DNA of 64,000 nucleotides from JAGDZR01 sp049115695 (lineage in GTDB: Bacteria; Bacteroidota; Bacteroidia; Cytophagales; Cyclobacteriaceae), in contig JAGDZR010000006.1 in assembly GCA_049115695.1 (NCBI GenBank), positions 1 to 64,000 of the forward strand, written 5' to 3'. Below, in pieces: positions 52,100 to 61,281 of the stretch (positions are counted from its first letter, which is position 1; every line of letters begins with the position of its first letter). Position numbers and translations under genes: made by a program. The notes under the pieces were generated by a model, which saw nothing but the letters and a program-made list of their open reading frames with translations, was not told the DNA's origin and did no database searches.

Positions 52100-52100
52100 T

Positions 52101-53231
52101 TCATTTTATAGTTTTTAGACCCTCAGAAAGCGCCTTTACCATTTCAACAATCTCCTGATCTTCATTATGCGCATGTAAACTAATTCTTAATCGTTCTGCA
52201 CCTGCTGCCACCGTGGGGGCAAGAATAGGTCTGATGTCAAAACCCGCTCCCTGTAAGTAGGTCGCCAAGTGACTACATCGTTCATTTCCAGCCACTAAAA
52301 CTGGTTGAATAGCTGAATTAGAAATGCTTGTTATATCAGCTGTTTCTTTCATACTGTTTTTGAAGAGCTCTATTTTACTTCTTAACTTATCTTGGATCTC
52401 AATGTGCTCACCCAGATAGATAAATGATTCCCTTATGGCAACCAATGCATGTGGTGGCAGAGAAGTAGTGTAAATAAAACTACGTCCAAAGTTGATGAGA
52501 TAATCACACAGTTCCTGACTTCCAACTACAACGGCACCATGCACGCCCATAGCCTTGCCGAATGTATAAACCTTCGCAAATACGCTATCGCTCACACCGT
52601 GCTGCAAAAGCCATCCTCCTCCCCTTTGACCATGGGTACCCGTACTATGCGCCTCGTCAACTATCAAATAGGCACCATACTGCTTGCACAACCTGAGTAT
52701 GTCATCTAAAGGTGCCTCGTCCCCATCCATGCTATAAACTGATTCAATGGCAACATATTTGATACCTACTGCTGCCTTCAGCCTTCTTTCAAGATCCTGT
52801 GTGTCATTGTGCGAAAAAGCATAGGATGTGGCTTTACTTAACCATGCACCCTCCTTGATACATACATGAGCTAATCGGTCATACAAAATGGTATCTCCTT
52901 TTTGAGGAACAGCTGATAGCAATGCCTGGTTGGCAGCATATCCGGAATTGAAAATTAAAGCAGCCTGATCTTGGAACACTTCTGCCAAATACGCTTCGGT
53001 CTCATCGTACAATTCGTGGTTGCCTGTGATCAACCTCGAGCCAGTACTACCATTCATTTGACTTACTGTCTTATTGTGAATCCGATTTTGCAATTGCTCA
53101 TTTCTGGCAAGTCCCAGGTAATCATTGGAAGCAAAGTCGTACCCATTTACATTCGATTTCAGTGTTCTGAAATTGCCCTGAGATCTTCTTTTCTGCAGTG
53201 CAGCCAATATGCTATCCGGTACTTTGTCCAT
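52101..53231 (-). CDS. bioF: 8-amino-7-oxononanoate synthase (BioF)
   Basis: The 376-residue PLP enzyme joins pimeloyl-ACP or -CoA and alanine to give KAPA. It shows the alpha-oxoamine synthase blocks FASNDYLGLA, SGYAANQALLSAV, DEAHSTGTHGQRG and the PLP lysine in YTFGKAMGVHGAVV. It is the first gene of bioF-bioD-bioA. Glycine C-acetyltransferase or serine palmitoyltransferase homologues are alternatives, but the bio gene context makes BioF the best call. Confidence 0.92.
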   Translation of the reverse strand: MDKVPDSILAALQKRRSQGNFRTLKSNVNGYDFASNDYLGLARNEQLQNRIHNKTVSQMNGSTGSRLITGNHELYDETEAYLAEVFQDQAALIFNSGYAANQALLSAVPQKGDTILYDRLAHVCIKEGAWLSKATSYAFSHNDTQDLERRLKAAVGIKYVAIESVYSMDGDEAPLDDILRLCKQYGAYLIVDEAHSTGTHGQRGGGWLLQHGVSDSVFAKVYTFGKAMGVHGAVVVGSQELCDYLINFGRSFIYTTSLPPHALVAIRESFIYLGEHIEIQDKLRSKIELFKNSMKETADITSISNSAIQPVLVAGNERCSHLATYLQGAGFDIRPILAPTVAAGAERLRISLHAHNEDQEIVEMVKALSEGLKTIK

Positions 53232-53268
53232 TGATAATGATTCAAGGCGAATTTACAAGGGCACCCGT

Positions 53269-53276
53269 TATCTTTG
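53269..53276 (+). promoter_or_regulatory. Candidate -7 box (TATCTTTG) very close to the LpxR-like start
   Basis: An exact TAnnTTTG match ends seven bases before the ATG at 53283, so the mRNA could be nearly leaderless. Confidence 0.45.
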
Positions 53277-53282
53277 CCCTCC

Positions 53283-54221
53283 ATGCGTAAAATTTGGTGC
53301 GTTTTTTTTCTCACTTTATCATTTGGTCGGCTGAATGCACAGGATCAGACACCCTTGACTCATGAGGTGCGTTTGGTAGTAGACAATGATGTATTCACCT
53401 CTCTCTATCGAGATCAATACTATACGAGTGGTCTTTTTGGTTACTATCGTAAATGGATACCTGTTGACAAAAATTTCAAATTGATTAGATCCTTTTCGCT
53501 CAATCAACGCATGTATACCCCGAGACTGGTTTCGTGGAGTGATACACTGGATTTTGATCGCCCATATGCTGGTCTGTTATCAGCCTTCATTGATCATGAA
53601 TTTTATTTGGCACAAGCCAGGTATCTCAAGCTAAGTTTTGAGCTTGGCTGGATGGGTGGCGCAACAAAAACAGCCGAAATACATCAGTTCTGGCACAGGG
53701 TCTTGCAAATGCCCATTCCAAGTGGCTGGGATTATCAAATCAACAATAGTCCTGTGATGAATTTTTACGGCACCTATGTGCAAACTATAGCGGCCGGGGA
53801 GTTTGCTGACATGGCTACTGAATCCAATGTTGCTTTTGGGACGATCTACTCTAATGTAAGACAGGAGATTCTGTTCAGACTTGGAGTTATCTCACCCCTT
53901 GATCGATCCGTCCATTACAACGGACAACTGGGAAACGAGGGTGCCACATTCGACAGTAAACAACCCACAGAATTTTATGTATTTGCTGCTCCAGGACTGG
54001 AATTTAACCAATACAATGCCACCATAGAAGGCAATCTATTTGGCATTGAGAGTACACATACAGAAGCTTCATCACGTTGGATTTTTCAACAAAAATTTGG
54101 GGTAATGGTGAGTTGGTCTGTTATCGATGCAACGCTTACTTACTATGTTCGCTCTAAGGAAACAGCTGAAGCCTTCCCTCATTTTTATGGCGGGCTGCAC
54201 TTAAACTATCGTTTTAAATGA
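53283..54221 (+). CDS. LpxR-like lipid A 3'-O-deacylase (DUF2219)
   Basis: The protein of about 312 residues is an outer-membrane beta barrel of the LpxR family, which removes the 3'-acyloxyacyl chain of lipid A. A signal peptide ending RLNAQ precedes HEVRLVVDNDVF, YYTSGLFGYYRKW, DRPYAG and IHQFWHRVL, corresponding to the catalytic Asn/Asp, Ser and His region. An upstream ATG at 53274 adds three residues; 53283 is preferred. It overlaps the next gene by ATGA. Confidence 0.82.
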   Translation: MRKIWCVFFLTLSFGRLNAQDQTPLTHEVRLVVDNDVFTSLYRDQYYTSGLFGYYRKWIPVDKNFKLIRSFSLNQRMYTPRLVSWSDTLDFDRPYAGLLSAFIDHEFYLAQARYLKLSFELGWMGGATKTAEIHQFWHRVLQMPIPSGWDYQINNSPVMNFYGTYVQTIAAGEFADMATESNVAFGTIYSNVRQEILFRLGVISPLDRSVHYNGQLGNEGATFDSKQPTEFYVFAAPGLEFNQYNATIEGNLFGIESTHTEASSRWIFQQKFGVMVSWSVIDATLTYYVRSKETAEAFPHFYGGLHLNYRFK

Positions 54222-57115
54222 ATCGATCTTTTTTAGGAATTGCTCTGCTAATGATCGTGCATTTTGCACTTGCTCAATCACACGACTTAGGTCTCAATCC
54301 ACCCAAAACTGAATGGAAGCAAATTGATACTGATCAATCAAATGTAATTTTCCAAGCTGGACAGGAAGCGCAGGCTCAACGCGTTACCCAAATTATCAAA
54401 CAACTCTCAGATAACTCCTTCTATGCCATTGGTGACCTTGAAAGAAAAGTTGACATCATTCTTCAAAACCAATCCATTACACCAAATGGCTTTGTGACCG
54501 TGGGTCCGTACAGATCGGAGTTTTACACCACTGCGCCACAATACAATTTTGGAGGAGCAGTTGACTGGCTGGATATGCTGGCGATTCATGAGTACAGACA
54601 CGTTCAGCAATTCAATAATGCACGAAAAGGTATTTCAAAAGTAGCATCGTGGGTAATGGGGGATTATGCCTGGGCTACCATGGCCGGACTTGCATGGCCG
54701 AGATGGTTCTTTGAAGGAGATGCGGTCTACACCGAAACCTCTCTTACCAATGCAGGAAGAGGCCGTATGCCTGCCTTCAAAAACGAATATCGATCCATTT
54801 TCTTGTCTGGCGCCAAACCGTTCAAATATGACAAAGCAGCAGCAGGATCGTTGAAGCAGTTTGTTCCCAATCATTATACACTTGGATATTACCTCACGAC
54901 CCATCTTCGTAATCAATACGGACCTGACGCATGGGAAGACATCCTGGATAAGTCTGTTCGCTACAAGGGATTATTATTCCCGTTTAGTAGAGCTTTAAAA
55001 AAGAAGACAGGGTTGAAGACTCCAAAGCTCTATCTCCAAATGGTGGAAGAACTGACTGAAACATGGTCTGCTGAACCTCTTAGTAGTCAGGAAGGAGTGA
55101 ATCAAATTAATCAGTCAAAAAAGAAAAGTGTTACCAGCTATCGAAATGCTGCCTTCATATCCGACACAGAACTTGTTGTCCAGAAATCAGGGTATGATCT
55201 TGCCCCGACCATTTACCAAACAGATCTCAATGGAAATGAAGCCCGTATCCTGAAAATTGGATATAATTCGAGACATAATATCACGCTCAAACATCGAGAT
55301 AATAAAATCTACTGGGCAGAAAACACCTATGATCCCAGATGGGCAAACAAGGAGTACAGTGTGGTCATGTCTTATGATATACTTTCAAAGAAAACGACCC
55401 AGCTTACCACCCAGACAAAGTATTTCGCCCCTGATGTTTCGCCTGAAGCTAAACAGTTGGTGGTTGTCAGCACTACACCTGATTACTCTCAACAGCTACA
55501 TGTTTTGGATGCAAATACCGGGGTTTTGATTAGCGAAATTCCAAACTCAGATAATTATCAATATAGTTTTCCAGGATGGGCTGACACAAATAATGTCGCT
55601 GTAATTGTTAGAAAGGATAGCAAAAACGCTATTGCGCTGATCAACGTAAAGTCCGGACTACCCAGCATCATCACCCCTTTTTGGCATGAACAGATTGGAT
55701 ACCTCTCAAATTCGGATGACCACATTTACTTTGCCGGTATTTTCGATGGAACTGACAATATTTATGCGCTTGAAAAAAGCACCCGGAACATTTATAAAAT
55801 AACATCTTCACATTTTGGTGCGACCATGCCCATTGTAAGTCCTAATGGCAAGCAACTTGTATACAGTGACTTCACCTCCAATGGCTATGACCTTAAGATG
55901 ATTGAGTTGAACCCGTCCAATTGGCAGCATCAAACATCTCTAAAAAAACCAACCTATTTCTTTGAGCAAGGCACAAATACAACTGATATCCTAAACGATC
56001 TACCCGATGATCAATCAGAAATCAAGGCTTTTAAAGGTACAATCCCAAAAGTCCATAGCTGGAATCCGCTTTACTTCCATCCAAATGTGGGCATACAGGT
56101 TTATGCCAACAACCTGATGTCTACCTTCAGCACAATAGGTGAAGTGAGCTACAATATCAATGAGGAAACATATTCATATCAGGCAACCGCGTCATATGGT
56201 AAGTTTTATCCAGTTATTAGTTTAGATCTAGAACGAGCAAATCGATCAAGACCTGTATCAGCCATTATTGAACCAGAGCAACGAGAATTTGAATTCGTTA
56301 CAGGCGGTATTGACTGGATTGAAAATAATGTTGGGTTGAGTTTTACCTTGCCATGGAACCTCACCTATCGAAACTATAGAACAAAATTATGGCTGACGAA
56401 TGGTATAACAGCCAAACAACTTACATTCATCGACTTTGAGCCAGGCACCAATGAGCTTTTTAGTGCTTACACTTTTTCGCTTGATTATTACACGCTTAAG
56501 CGAACACCTGTTCAGCAGCTCAATTATACCTTAGGAGTTGCCATGACATTAAATATCAACAAAACACTGATGACGGCTGCAAACGATAGTTACTCAGTGA
56601 ATTTTAGATCCAGCACATTTCTTCCTTCAATCTTTAGGAATCATAGCGTAGTAATCAATCTTGATTACCACTCCGAACCATTCGAATCTGTTTACAAATT
56701 TCAGGACAATGTCAGATACGCCAGAGGATACATTGGAGAAATTCATAGCAAAATGTCACGAATCGGAATCAATTATGCTTTACCTCTTCTCTATCCTGAC
56801 CTTGCACTTGGCCCCATTATGTTTATCAAAAGAGTTAAACTAAATAGCTTCTACGATATGGGTATTGCAACACTTAACGCCACACCATGGAGTGAGTTCC
56901 TCAATCTTTCCTCAGCCTCTTCGAGGCTTTTTACTTCTTCGACCCCAAGAACAACCAACTACTTTAGCAGTGTTGGCGGGGAATTAACTTTTGATTTTCG
57001 TGCCTTCAGGAGTCTTGAAATGGACTTAGGCGTGAGGGCTAGCTATTTACTCAACGATCAAGGTGATCGAAATCCATTGCAGTTTGATTTGGTTTTGACC
57101 TCCATCGGATTATAA
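54218..57115 (+). CDS. Metallopeptidase / TolB-like propeller / beta-barrel protein (965 aa)
   Basis: The predicted product has a signal peptide ending ALAQ. An N-terminal peptidase-like region (about 40-300) carries HEYRH (H124, E125, H128) and, 38 residues after H128, WFFEGDAVYTET (E166), matching an HExxH zinc site plus third ligand as in gluzincins. A TolB/WD40-like propeller (about 300-600) shows LSPNGKQLVYSD-type repeats (IVSPNGKQLVYSDFT). The C-terminal third (about 640-965) looks like an outer-membrane barrel with alternating aromatic strands. It is coupled to the LpxR-like gene by overlapping codons, so it likely acts at the outer membrane. The exact role is unknown. Confidence 0.75.
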   Translation: MNRSFLGIALLMIVHFALAQSHDLGLNPPKTEWKQIDTDQSNVIFQAGQEAQAQRVTQIIKQLSDNSFYAIGDLERKVDIILQNQSITPNGFVTVGPYRSEFYTTAPQYNFGGAVDWLDMLAIHEYRHVQQFNNARKGISKVASWVMGDYAWATMAGLAWPRWFFEGDAVYTETSLTNAGRGRMPAFKNEYRSIFLSGAKPFKYDKAAAGSLKQFVPNHYTLGYYLTTHLRNQYGPDAWEDILDKSVRYKGLLFPFSRALKKKTGLKTPKLYLQMVEELTETWSAEPLSSQEGVNQINQSKKKSVTSYRNAAFISDTELVVQKSGYDLAPTIYQTDLNGNEARILKIGYNSRHNITLKHRDNKIYWAENTYDPRWANKEYSVVMSYDILSKKTTQLTTQTKYFAPDVSPEAKQLVVVSTTPDYSQQLHVLDANTGVLISEIPNSDNYQYSFPGWADTNNVAVIVRKDSKNAIALINVKSGLPSIITPFWHEQIGYLSNSDDHIYFAGIFDGTDNIYALEKSTRNIYKITSSHFGATMPIVSPNGKQLVYSDFTSNGYDLKMIELNPSNWQHQTSLKKPTYFFEQGTNTTDILNDLPDDQSEIKAFKGTIPKVHSWNPLYFHPNVGIQVYANNLMSTFSTIGEVSYNINEETYSYQATASYGKFYPVISLDLERANRSRPVSAIIEPEQREFEFVTGGIDWIENNVGLSFTLPWNLTYRNYRTKLWLTNGITAKQLTFIDFEPGTNELFSAYTFSLDYYTLKRTPVQQLNYTLGVAMTLNINKTLMTAANDSYSVNFRSSTFLPSIFRNHSVVINLDYHSEPFESVYKFQDNVRYARGYIGEIHSKMSRIGINYALPLLYPDLALGPIMFIKRVKLNSFYDMGIATLNATPWSEFLNLSSASSRLFTSSTPRTTNYFSSVGGELTFDFRAFRSLEMDLGVRASYLLNDQGDRNPLQFDLVLTSIGL

Positions 57116-57284
57116 GATTGTATTTTTCGAAAGAGTCTTAAAAGAACGCTACTTAGAAAAAACAATATTTTCAATATTATATCCCATTAATAAATATATT
57201 GTATTTATTCAATGTTACTATTGAATAGCTTTTAATGTTTAGTCAATTTTGTAATGTAATTCATACTTCAAACAGCGACAAATT

Positions 57285-57752
57285 ATGAAAACAGCAATTA
57301 CAATGACAGCCCTATTGTTCATAGCACTAACATCTTCTGTTACTGCTCAGGACTTCACATTCAATTACAACATGAAAGAACTCGATGAAGTTCAACAAGT
57401 AAATGATATCAAGAAGCATTTTCTTGGTGAGGAAGTTGCAACAAAACTACAACTACTCAAAGAAACTTATACTTATAAGGAAAAAGACCCTATTAGCCTA
57501 TCAGAGCGTACGGTAGTTGAAAAAACGGCTATTTACAACTCTATCAAGAAATTAAGCAAGTATTACAAAAAGCAATTGAAAACCGGCACGGTTACCAAAG
57601 AGGATGCAACTACGCAGATGGTAAATGCCCTGAATATTGCGCTTAACATCCGATACCAGAGTACTGAAGAATTGGAAGATCTGCTTTGGGACATTAAAGA
57701 TCCTAAACAGCTTACAAGTCTTTACACCTCTCAGGTAAAACTGGATTTCTAA
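57285..57752 (+). CDS. Secreted protein of unknown function, paralogue A
   Basis: The 155-residue product has a signal peptide ending VTAQ and no recognised domain. It is closely related to the next gene: shared segments include HFLGE, LLKETYTYKEKD, SERTVVEK and SKYYKK, spanning most of the mature length. It is helical and charged, with a conserved tail (ALNIRYQSTEEL). The pair looks like a recent tandem duplication. A terminator separates the two genes, so they are expressed separately. Confidence 0.75.
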   Translation: MKTAITMTALLFIALTSSVTAQDFTFNYNMKELDEVQQVNDIKKHFLGEEVATKLQLLKETYTYKEKDPISLSERTVVEKTAIYNSIKKLSKYYKKQLKTGTVTKEDATTQMVNALNIALNIRYQSTEELEDLLWDIKDPKQLTSLYTSQVKLDF

Positions 57753-57795
57753 TTAGCATTCATAGTTAATAGTTCTTCATACTTCATTCATGTTC

Positions 57796-57832
57796 AAAAA
57801 GCTCTGACAGACGGTCAGGGCTTTTCTTTTTT
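57796..57832 (+). terminator. Terminator after paralogue A
   Basis: AAAAGCTCTGAC and GTCAGGGCTTTT pair (one wobble) around a 5-base loop, followed by CTTTTTT. Confidence 0.8.
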
Positions 57833-57943
57833 ATGTTGTTATACTATTTTGACTTTCACAGGTTGACAATTGATATTAAAACCAGTAGGTTTCTCTGTTT
57901 TAATAGATTTTTATAATTTCGAAGTTAATTGAAAAACTACCCC

Positions 57944-58408
57944 ATGAGAATCTTAATAAATCTTATCCTTTGCTTTGGAGTATTTGCAGCTATAGGACAG
58001 GACAAATTTACATTTCGATACAACCAGGAAGAGCTGGAGGAGCCTTTGGCAATGGAAGATGTAAAAGAACATTTCCTCGGAGAGGACATAGCCGTCAAAA
58101 TGCAACTCTTAAAGGAGAGCTACACCTACAAAGAGAAAGATCAAATCAGCAATAGTGAAAGAACGGTCATTGAAAAACCAGCCATTTTCAACTCGGTTAA
58201 GAAAATCTCCAAGTACTATAAAAAGGAGATCAAAAAAGGCAAAATCAGTGAAGAGGATGCACTAACGGCGCTCAACAATGCACTGGTTATTGCACTGAAC
58301 ATCCGTTACCAAGACACTCAAGCTTTCGAAGATTACCTATGGAAAGCGAAATCTCCTGATGCCATGGTTGATGTTTACGCTAACAGTGTTGAGCTTGACT
58401 ATTTCTAG
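57944..58408 (+). CDS. Secreted protein of unknown function, paralogue B
   Basis: This product of about 154 residues has a signal peptide (MRILINLILCFGVFAAIGQ) and the same blocks as paralogue A: HFLGE, LLKESYTYKEKD, SERTVIEK and SKYYKK, then ALNIRYQDT. ATG 57944 was chosen over an in-frame TTG at 57929 because it gives the signal peptide directly. The gene converges on bioB with 17 bases between stops. No function is recognised. Confidence 0.75.
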   Translation: MRILINLILCFGVFAAIGQDKFTFRYNQEELEEPLAMEDVKEHFLGEDIAVKMQLLKESYTYKEKDQISNSERTVIEKPAIFNSVKKISKYYKKEIKKGKISEEDALTALNNALVIALNIRYQDTQAFEDYLWKAKSPDAMVDVYANSVELDYF

Positions 58409-58425
58409 CCTTTTAGATTCACCGC

Positions 58426-59421
58426 TTAATTAACTATCTCCTCAACAGGCTTGTTTTTGAATGCCTCCATTGGCTTTAATCCGAGGATTTCAAACATTTG
58501 TTTGTCTTGATCAACGCCATTATTTGGTGTGGTGAGCAATTCTTCACCAGCAAAGATGGAATTTGCTCCTGCCATAAAGCATAGCGCCTGGTCTTCTACG
58601 CTCATGTTTACCCGACCTGCGGATAGTCTTACCTGAGCTTTTGGCATTGCAATTCTTGCTGTTGCTATCATTCTTGCCATGTCCCAAACCGGTACTTTGG
58701 GTTGATTCTCAAGAGGCGTCCCCTCCACTGCTACCAATGCATTCACTGGAACAGATTCAGGGTGTTGAGGCATAGTTGCCAAAGTATGAATCATGGAAAT
58801 GCGATCCTCTGTAGTCTCCCCCATTCCAATAATACCTCCTGAACAAACGGAAATTTCCGCCTTTCTCACATTGTCTAATGTATCCAACCGATCTTCATAC
58901 TTCCTGGTAGTAATGATGTCATGATAATGATCTTCGCCCGTATCGATATTGTGATTATAAGCATACAAGCCAGCTTCCTTTAGCTTTTTTGCTTGATCTT
59001 CAGTAATCATTCCCAGTGTACAGCAAACCTCCATATCCATGGCGTTGACTCCCTTCACCATTTCAAGTACCTTATCAAAGTCCTTGTTATCACGTACCTC
59101 TCTCCAGGCTGCTCCCATGCAAAATCTGGAACTACCATTATCTTTTGCCTGAGTGGCCTTATCAAGCACGTAATCTACATCCAACAACTTGTGAGCAGTA
59201 ACTCCGGTATTGTATCGGGCTGCTTGAGGACAATAAGAACAATCTTCCGGGCAGCCGCCAGTCTTGATAGACAAAAGCGTACTCACCTGAACTTCACTTG
59301 GATCATTATTCTGACGATGAACAGTAGCTGCTTCATATATCAACTCCAAAATTGGTCGATTGTAGATTTCAGCTATTTCTTCTTTGCTCCAGTCATTTCT
59401 CATGATCATATCAGACTTCAT
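58426..59421 (-). CDS. bioB: Biotin synthase (radical SAM)
   Basis: This 331-residue radical SAM enzyme inserts sulfur into dethiobiotin. The radical SAM cluster motif is GGCPEDCSYCPQ (CxxxCxxC), and MGAAWR, VCCTLGMI, AYNHNIDTG and SAGRVNMS match the BioB family, with the conserved arginine in the last block near the [2Fe-2S] site. It lies 5.2 kb from bioF-bioD-bioA and on the same strand, separated by the LpxR-like to paralogue B block. It is followed on the upstream side by sppA. Confidence 0.95.
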   Translation of the reverse strand: MKSDMIMRNDWSKEEIAEIYNRPILELIYEAATVHRQNNDPSEVQVSTLLSIKTGGCPEDCSYCPQAARYNTGVTAHKLLDVDYVLDKATQAKDNGSSRFCMGAAWREVRDNKDFDKVLEMVKGVNAMDMEVCCTLGMITEDQAKKLKEAGLYAYNHNIDTGEDHYHDIITTRKYEDRLDTLDNVRKAEISVCSGGIIGMGETTEDRISMIHTLATMPQHPESVPVNALVAVEGTPLENQPKVPVWDMARMIATARIAMPKAQVRLSAGRVNMSVEDQALCFMAGANSIFAGEELLTTPNNGVDQDKQMFEILGLKPMEAFKNKPVEEIVN

Positions 59422-59429
59422 TTAATTGG

Positions 59430-61169
59430 TTATTGAATTGTTATATCAGCTGGCATGCGAGCCTGGAGCCCTTTCATGCCGGAAAGTATTTTTATTTCAT
59501 CTGCAAATGCTCCGAGCTCACCCGCATCACTCCAGACCCCTGATCGAACCTCATCTCTCATCTGTCCCATCAGCTGTTCCAGAAGTTGTTTTTGCTGTGG
59601 ATAGTATCTCACTCTATATGTTTCTAATCCGGCTGCCTCAGCTGCAAGCTCAATAGCATCCTGATAACTACCTAGAACATCCACAAGTCCGGCCTCCAAA
59701 GCTTGCTTACCTGTCCAAACTCTACCTCCACCTACTTCGTCAATATCTTCGGGAGTAACTCCCCTACCTTCAGCCGCCTTTGTAATAAATGTTTTGTATC
59801 CATCATCAACACCTCGCTGGATGATACTTCTTTCGTGATCACTCAATTGTCTGGTTACTGTATAAATATCAGAATGCTCACCTGTCTTGACCACATCATG
59901 AGTAATTCCCAACTTGTTTTCAAGAAAATTTTCAAGATTAAACATCATGCCGAAAATTCCAATTGATCCAGTAATTGTGTTGGGTTGCGCTACAATAGTA
60001 TCTGCATTCATAGCAATGTAATACCCCCCTGATGCAGCTACACCTGACATGGACGCAATAATAGGCTTGACACCCTTGGTCAGTGATACTTCTCTCCAGA
60101 TAAGATCGGAAGCAACAAGACTTCCGCCTGGAGAGTTTATGCGTAGAACAATGGCTTTGACTGAACTACTTTCTCTCGCATTTCTGATCTCACGTGCGAA
60201 ACGCTCACCAACGATCGTATTGTCATCTCCACCCATTACTATATCGCCATCAGCAACGATTACCGCTATTTTGTCATTTGAATATTTACCAGAACCAACA
60301 GTCTTTTTATAACTCCCCAGCGAAATAAAATTAATATCCTTGGCTTCATCGACACCTATTCGCTGTGCCAACTTTGATTTGACCTCATCCTCATAACCCG
60401 TCACATCTATCAAACCATTTTCTAATGCATCAATGGGCAACTGGATACGCAGGTTCTCCGACATATCAGCTAAATCATCAACGGCAATCTTCCTGCTCTC
60501 AGCAATACCTTCGAGAAAGATTTCATAGATGCCTTTGAGCAAAACCATGTACTGTTCACGGTTTTGGTCGCTCATATCCTTACGGATAAATGGTTCAACA
60601 AAGCTCTTATACTTTCCTACTCTGAATATCTCGGGCTTTACCTCCAGTTTATCAAATAAACCTTTCCAGAAAGTAATATTTGCGCTTAGTCCATTAAACT
60701 CTAATGATCCATTTGGATGTAGGTAAACTGAATCAGCAATTGATCCCAGGTAATAGTCGCCCTCTGAGACGTACTCTCCATATGCGTATATAAACTTTCC
60801 TGACTCTTGAAAATCTATCAATGCATCTCGGATTTCTTTTAGGGAAGCATAGCTGGCTCCAAGGTAGCGATGCTCCATATAGATCCCTTTGATCTTTGCA
60901 TCCTCCTTGGCGTACTTGATTGATTTAAGAATATCAGTTAACCCAATCATTCTTGGACCCGAATTGGGTAGTATTTCCGCCAATGGGTCTTCAATGGATC
61001 GTTCTACTACGACACCACCCATGTTCAAGTAAAGAATAGAATTCTCTTTGACCGAAGGGATTTCATCTGATTCCAATGCTGAAACAATCCCAGCAAAGAA
61101 AATGAATCCAAAAAATGTAAAAAGAGTAAGTCCCACAAGGGTGGCAAGCAGGTTCCTTAAAAACGCCAT
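59430..61169 (-). CDS. sppA: Signal peptide peptidase SppA, 67K type
   Basis: The 579-residue membrane serine protease has one N-terminal TM helix (about 5-30) and two tandem ClpP-like domains. The nucleophile serine is in SGVAASGGYYIA and the domain with RINSPGGSLVASD precedes it. It degrades remnant signal peptides. It is the 67K form with an internal duplication. It sits nine bases upstream of bioB on the same strand, so read-through is possible. Confidence 0.92.
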   Translation of the reverse strand: MAFLRNLLATLVGLTLFTFFGFIFFAGIVSALESDEIPSVKENSILYLNMGGVVVERSIEDPLAEILPNSGPRMIGLTDILKSIKYAKEDAKIKGIYMEHRYLGASYASLKEIRDALIDFQESGKFIYAYGEYVSEGDYYLGSIADSVYLHPNGSLEFNGLSANITFWKGLFDKLEVKPEIFRVGKYKSFVEPFIRKDMSDQNREQYMVLLKGIYEIFLEGIAESRKIAVDDLADMSENLRIQLPIDALENGLIDVTGYEDEVKSKLAQRIGVDEAKDINFISLGSYKKTVGSGKYSNDKIAVIVADGDIVMGGDDNTIVGERFAREIRNARESSSVKAIVLRINSPGGSLVASDLIWREVSLTKGVKPIIASMSGVAASGGYYIAMNADTIVAQPNTITGSIGIFGMMFNLENFLENKLGITHDVVKTGEHSDIYTVTRQLSDHERSIIQRGVDDGYKTFITKAAEGRGVTPEDIDEVGGGRVWTGKQALEAGLVDVLGSYQDAIELAAEAAGLETYRVRYYPQQKQLLEQLMGQMRDEVRSGVWSDAGELGAFADEIKILSGMKGLQARMPADITIQ

Positions 61170-61189
61170 ATAGTTTGTTGAATTGGTAG

Positions 61190-61197
61190 CAAATCTA
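61190..61197 (-). promoter_or_regulatory. sppA: Candidate sppA -7 box (TAGATTTG on the minus strand)
   Basis: An exact TAnnTTTG match on the minus strand, 20 bases upstream of the sppA ATG. Confidence 0.5.
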
Positions 61198-61220
61198 ATT
61201 ATTGAATAGTTTTAGACGGA

Positions 61221-61228
61221 TAGATTTG
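61221..61228 (+). promoter_or_regulatory. folK: Candidate folK -7 box (TAGATTTG)
   Basis: An exact TAnnTTTG match on the plus strand, 53 bases upstream of the folK ATG. Together with the minus-strand copy 24 bases away it makes a divergent promoter pair. Confidence 0.5.
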
Positions 61229-61281
61229 TAGATTGTTTTTGTCGAGCTCTAATTCAAGGCATCAATGCCAAAATCCTAAGC

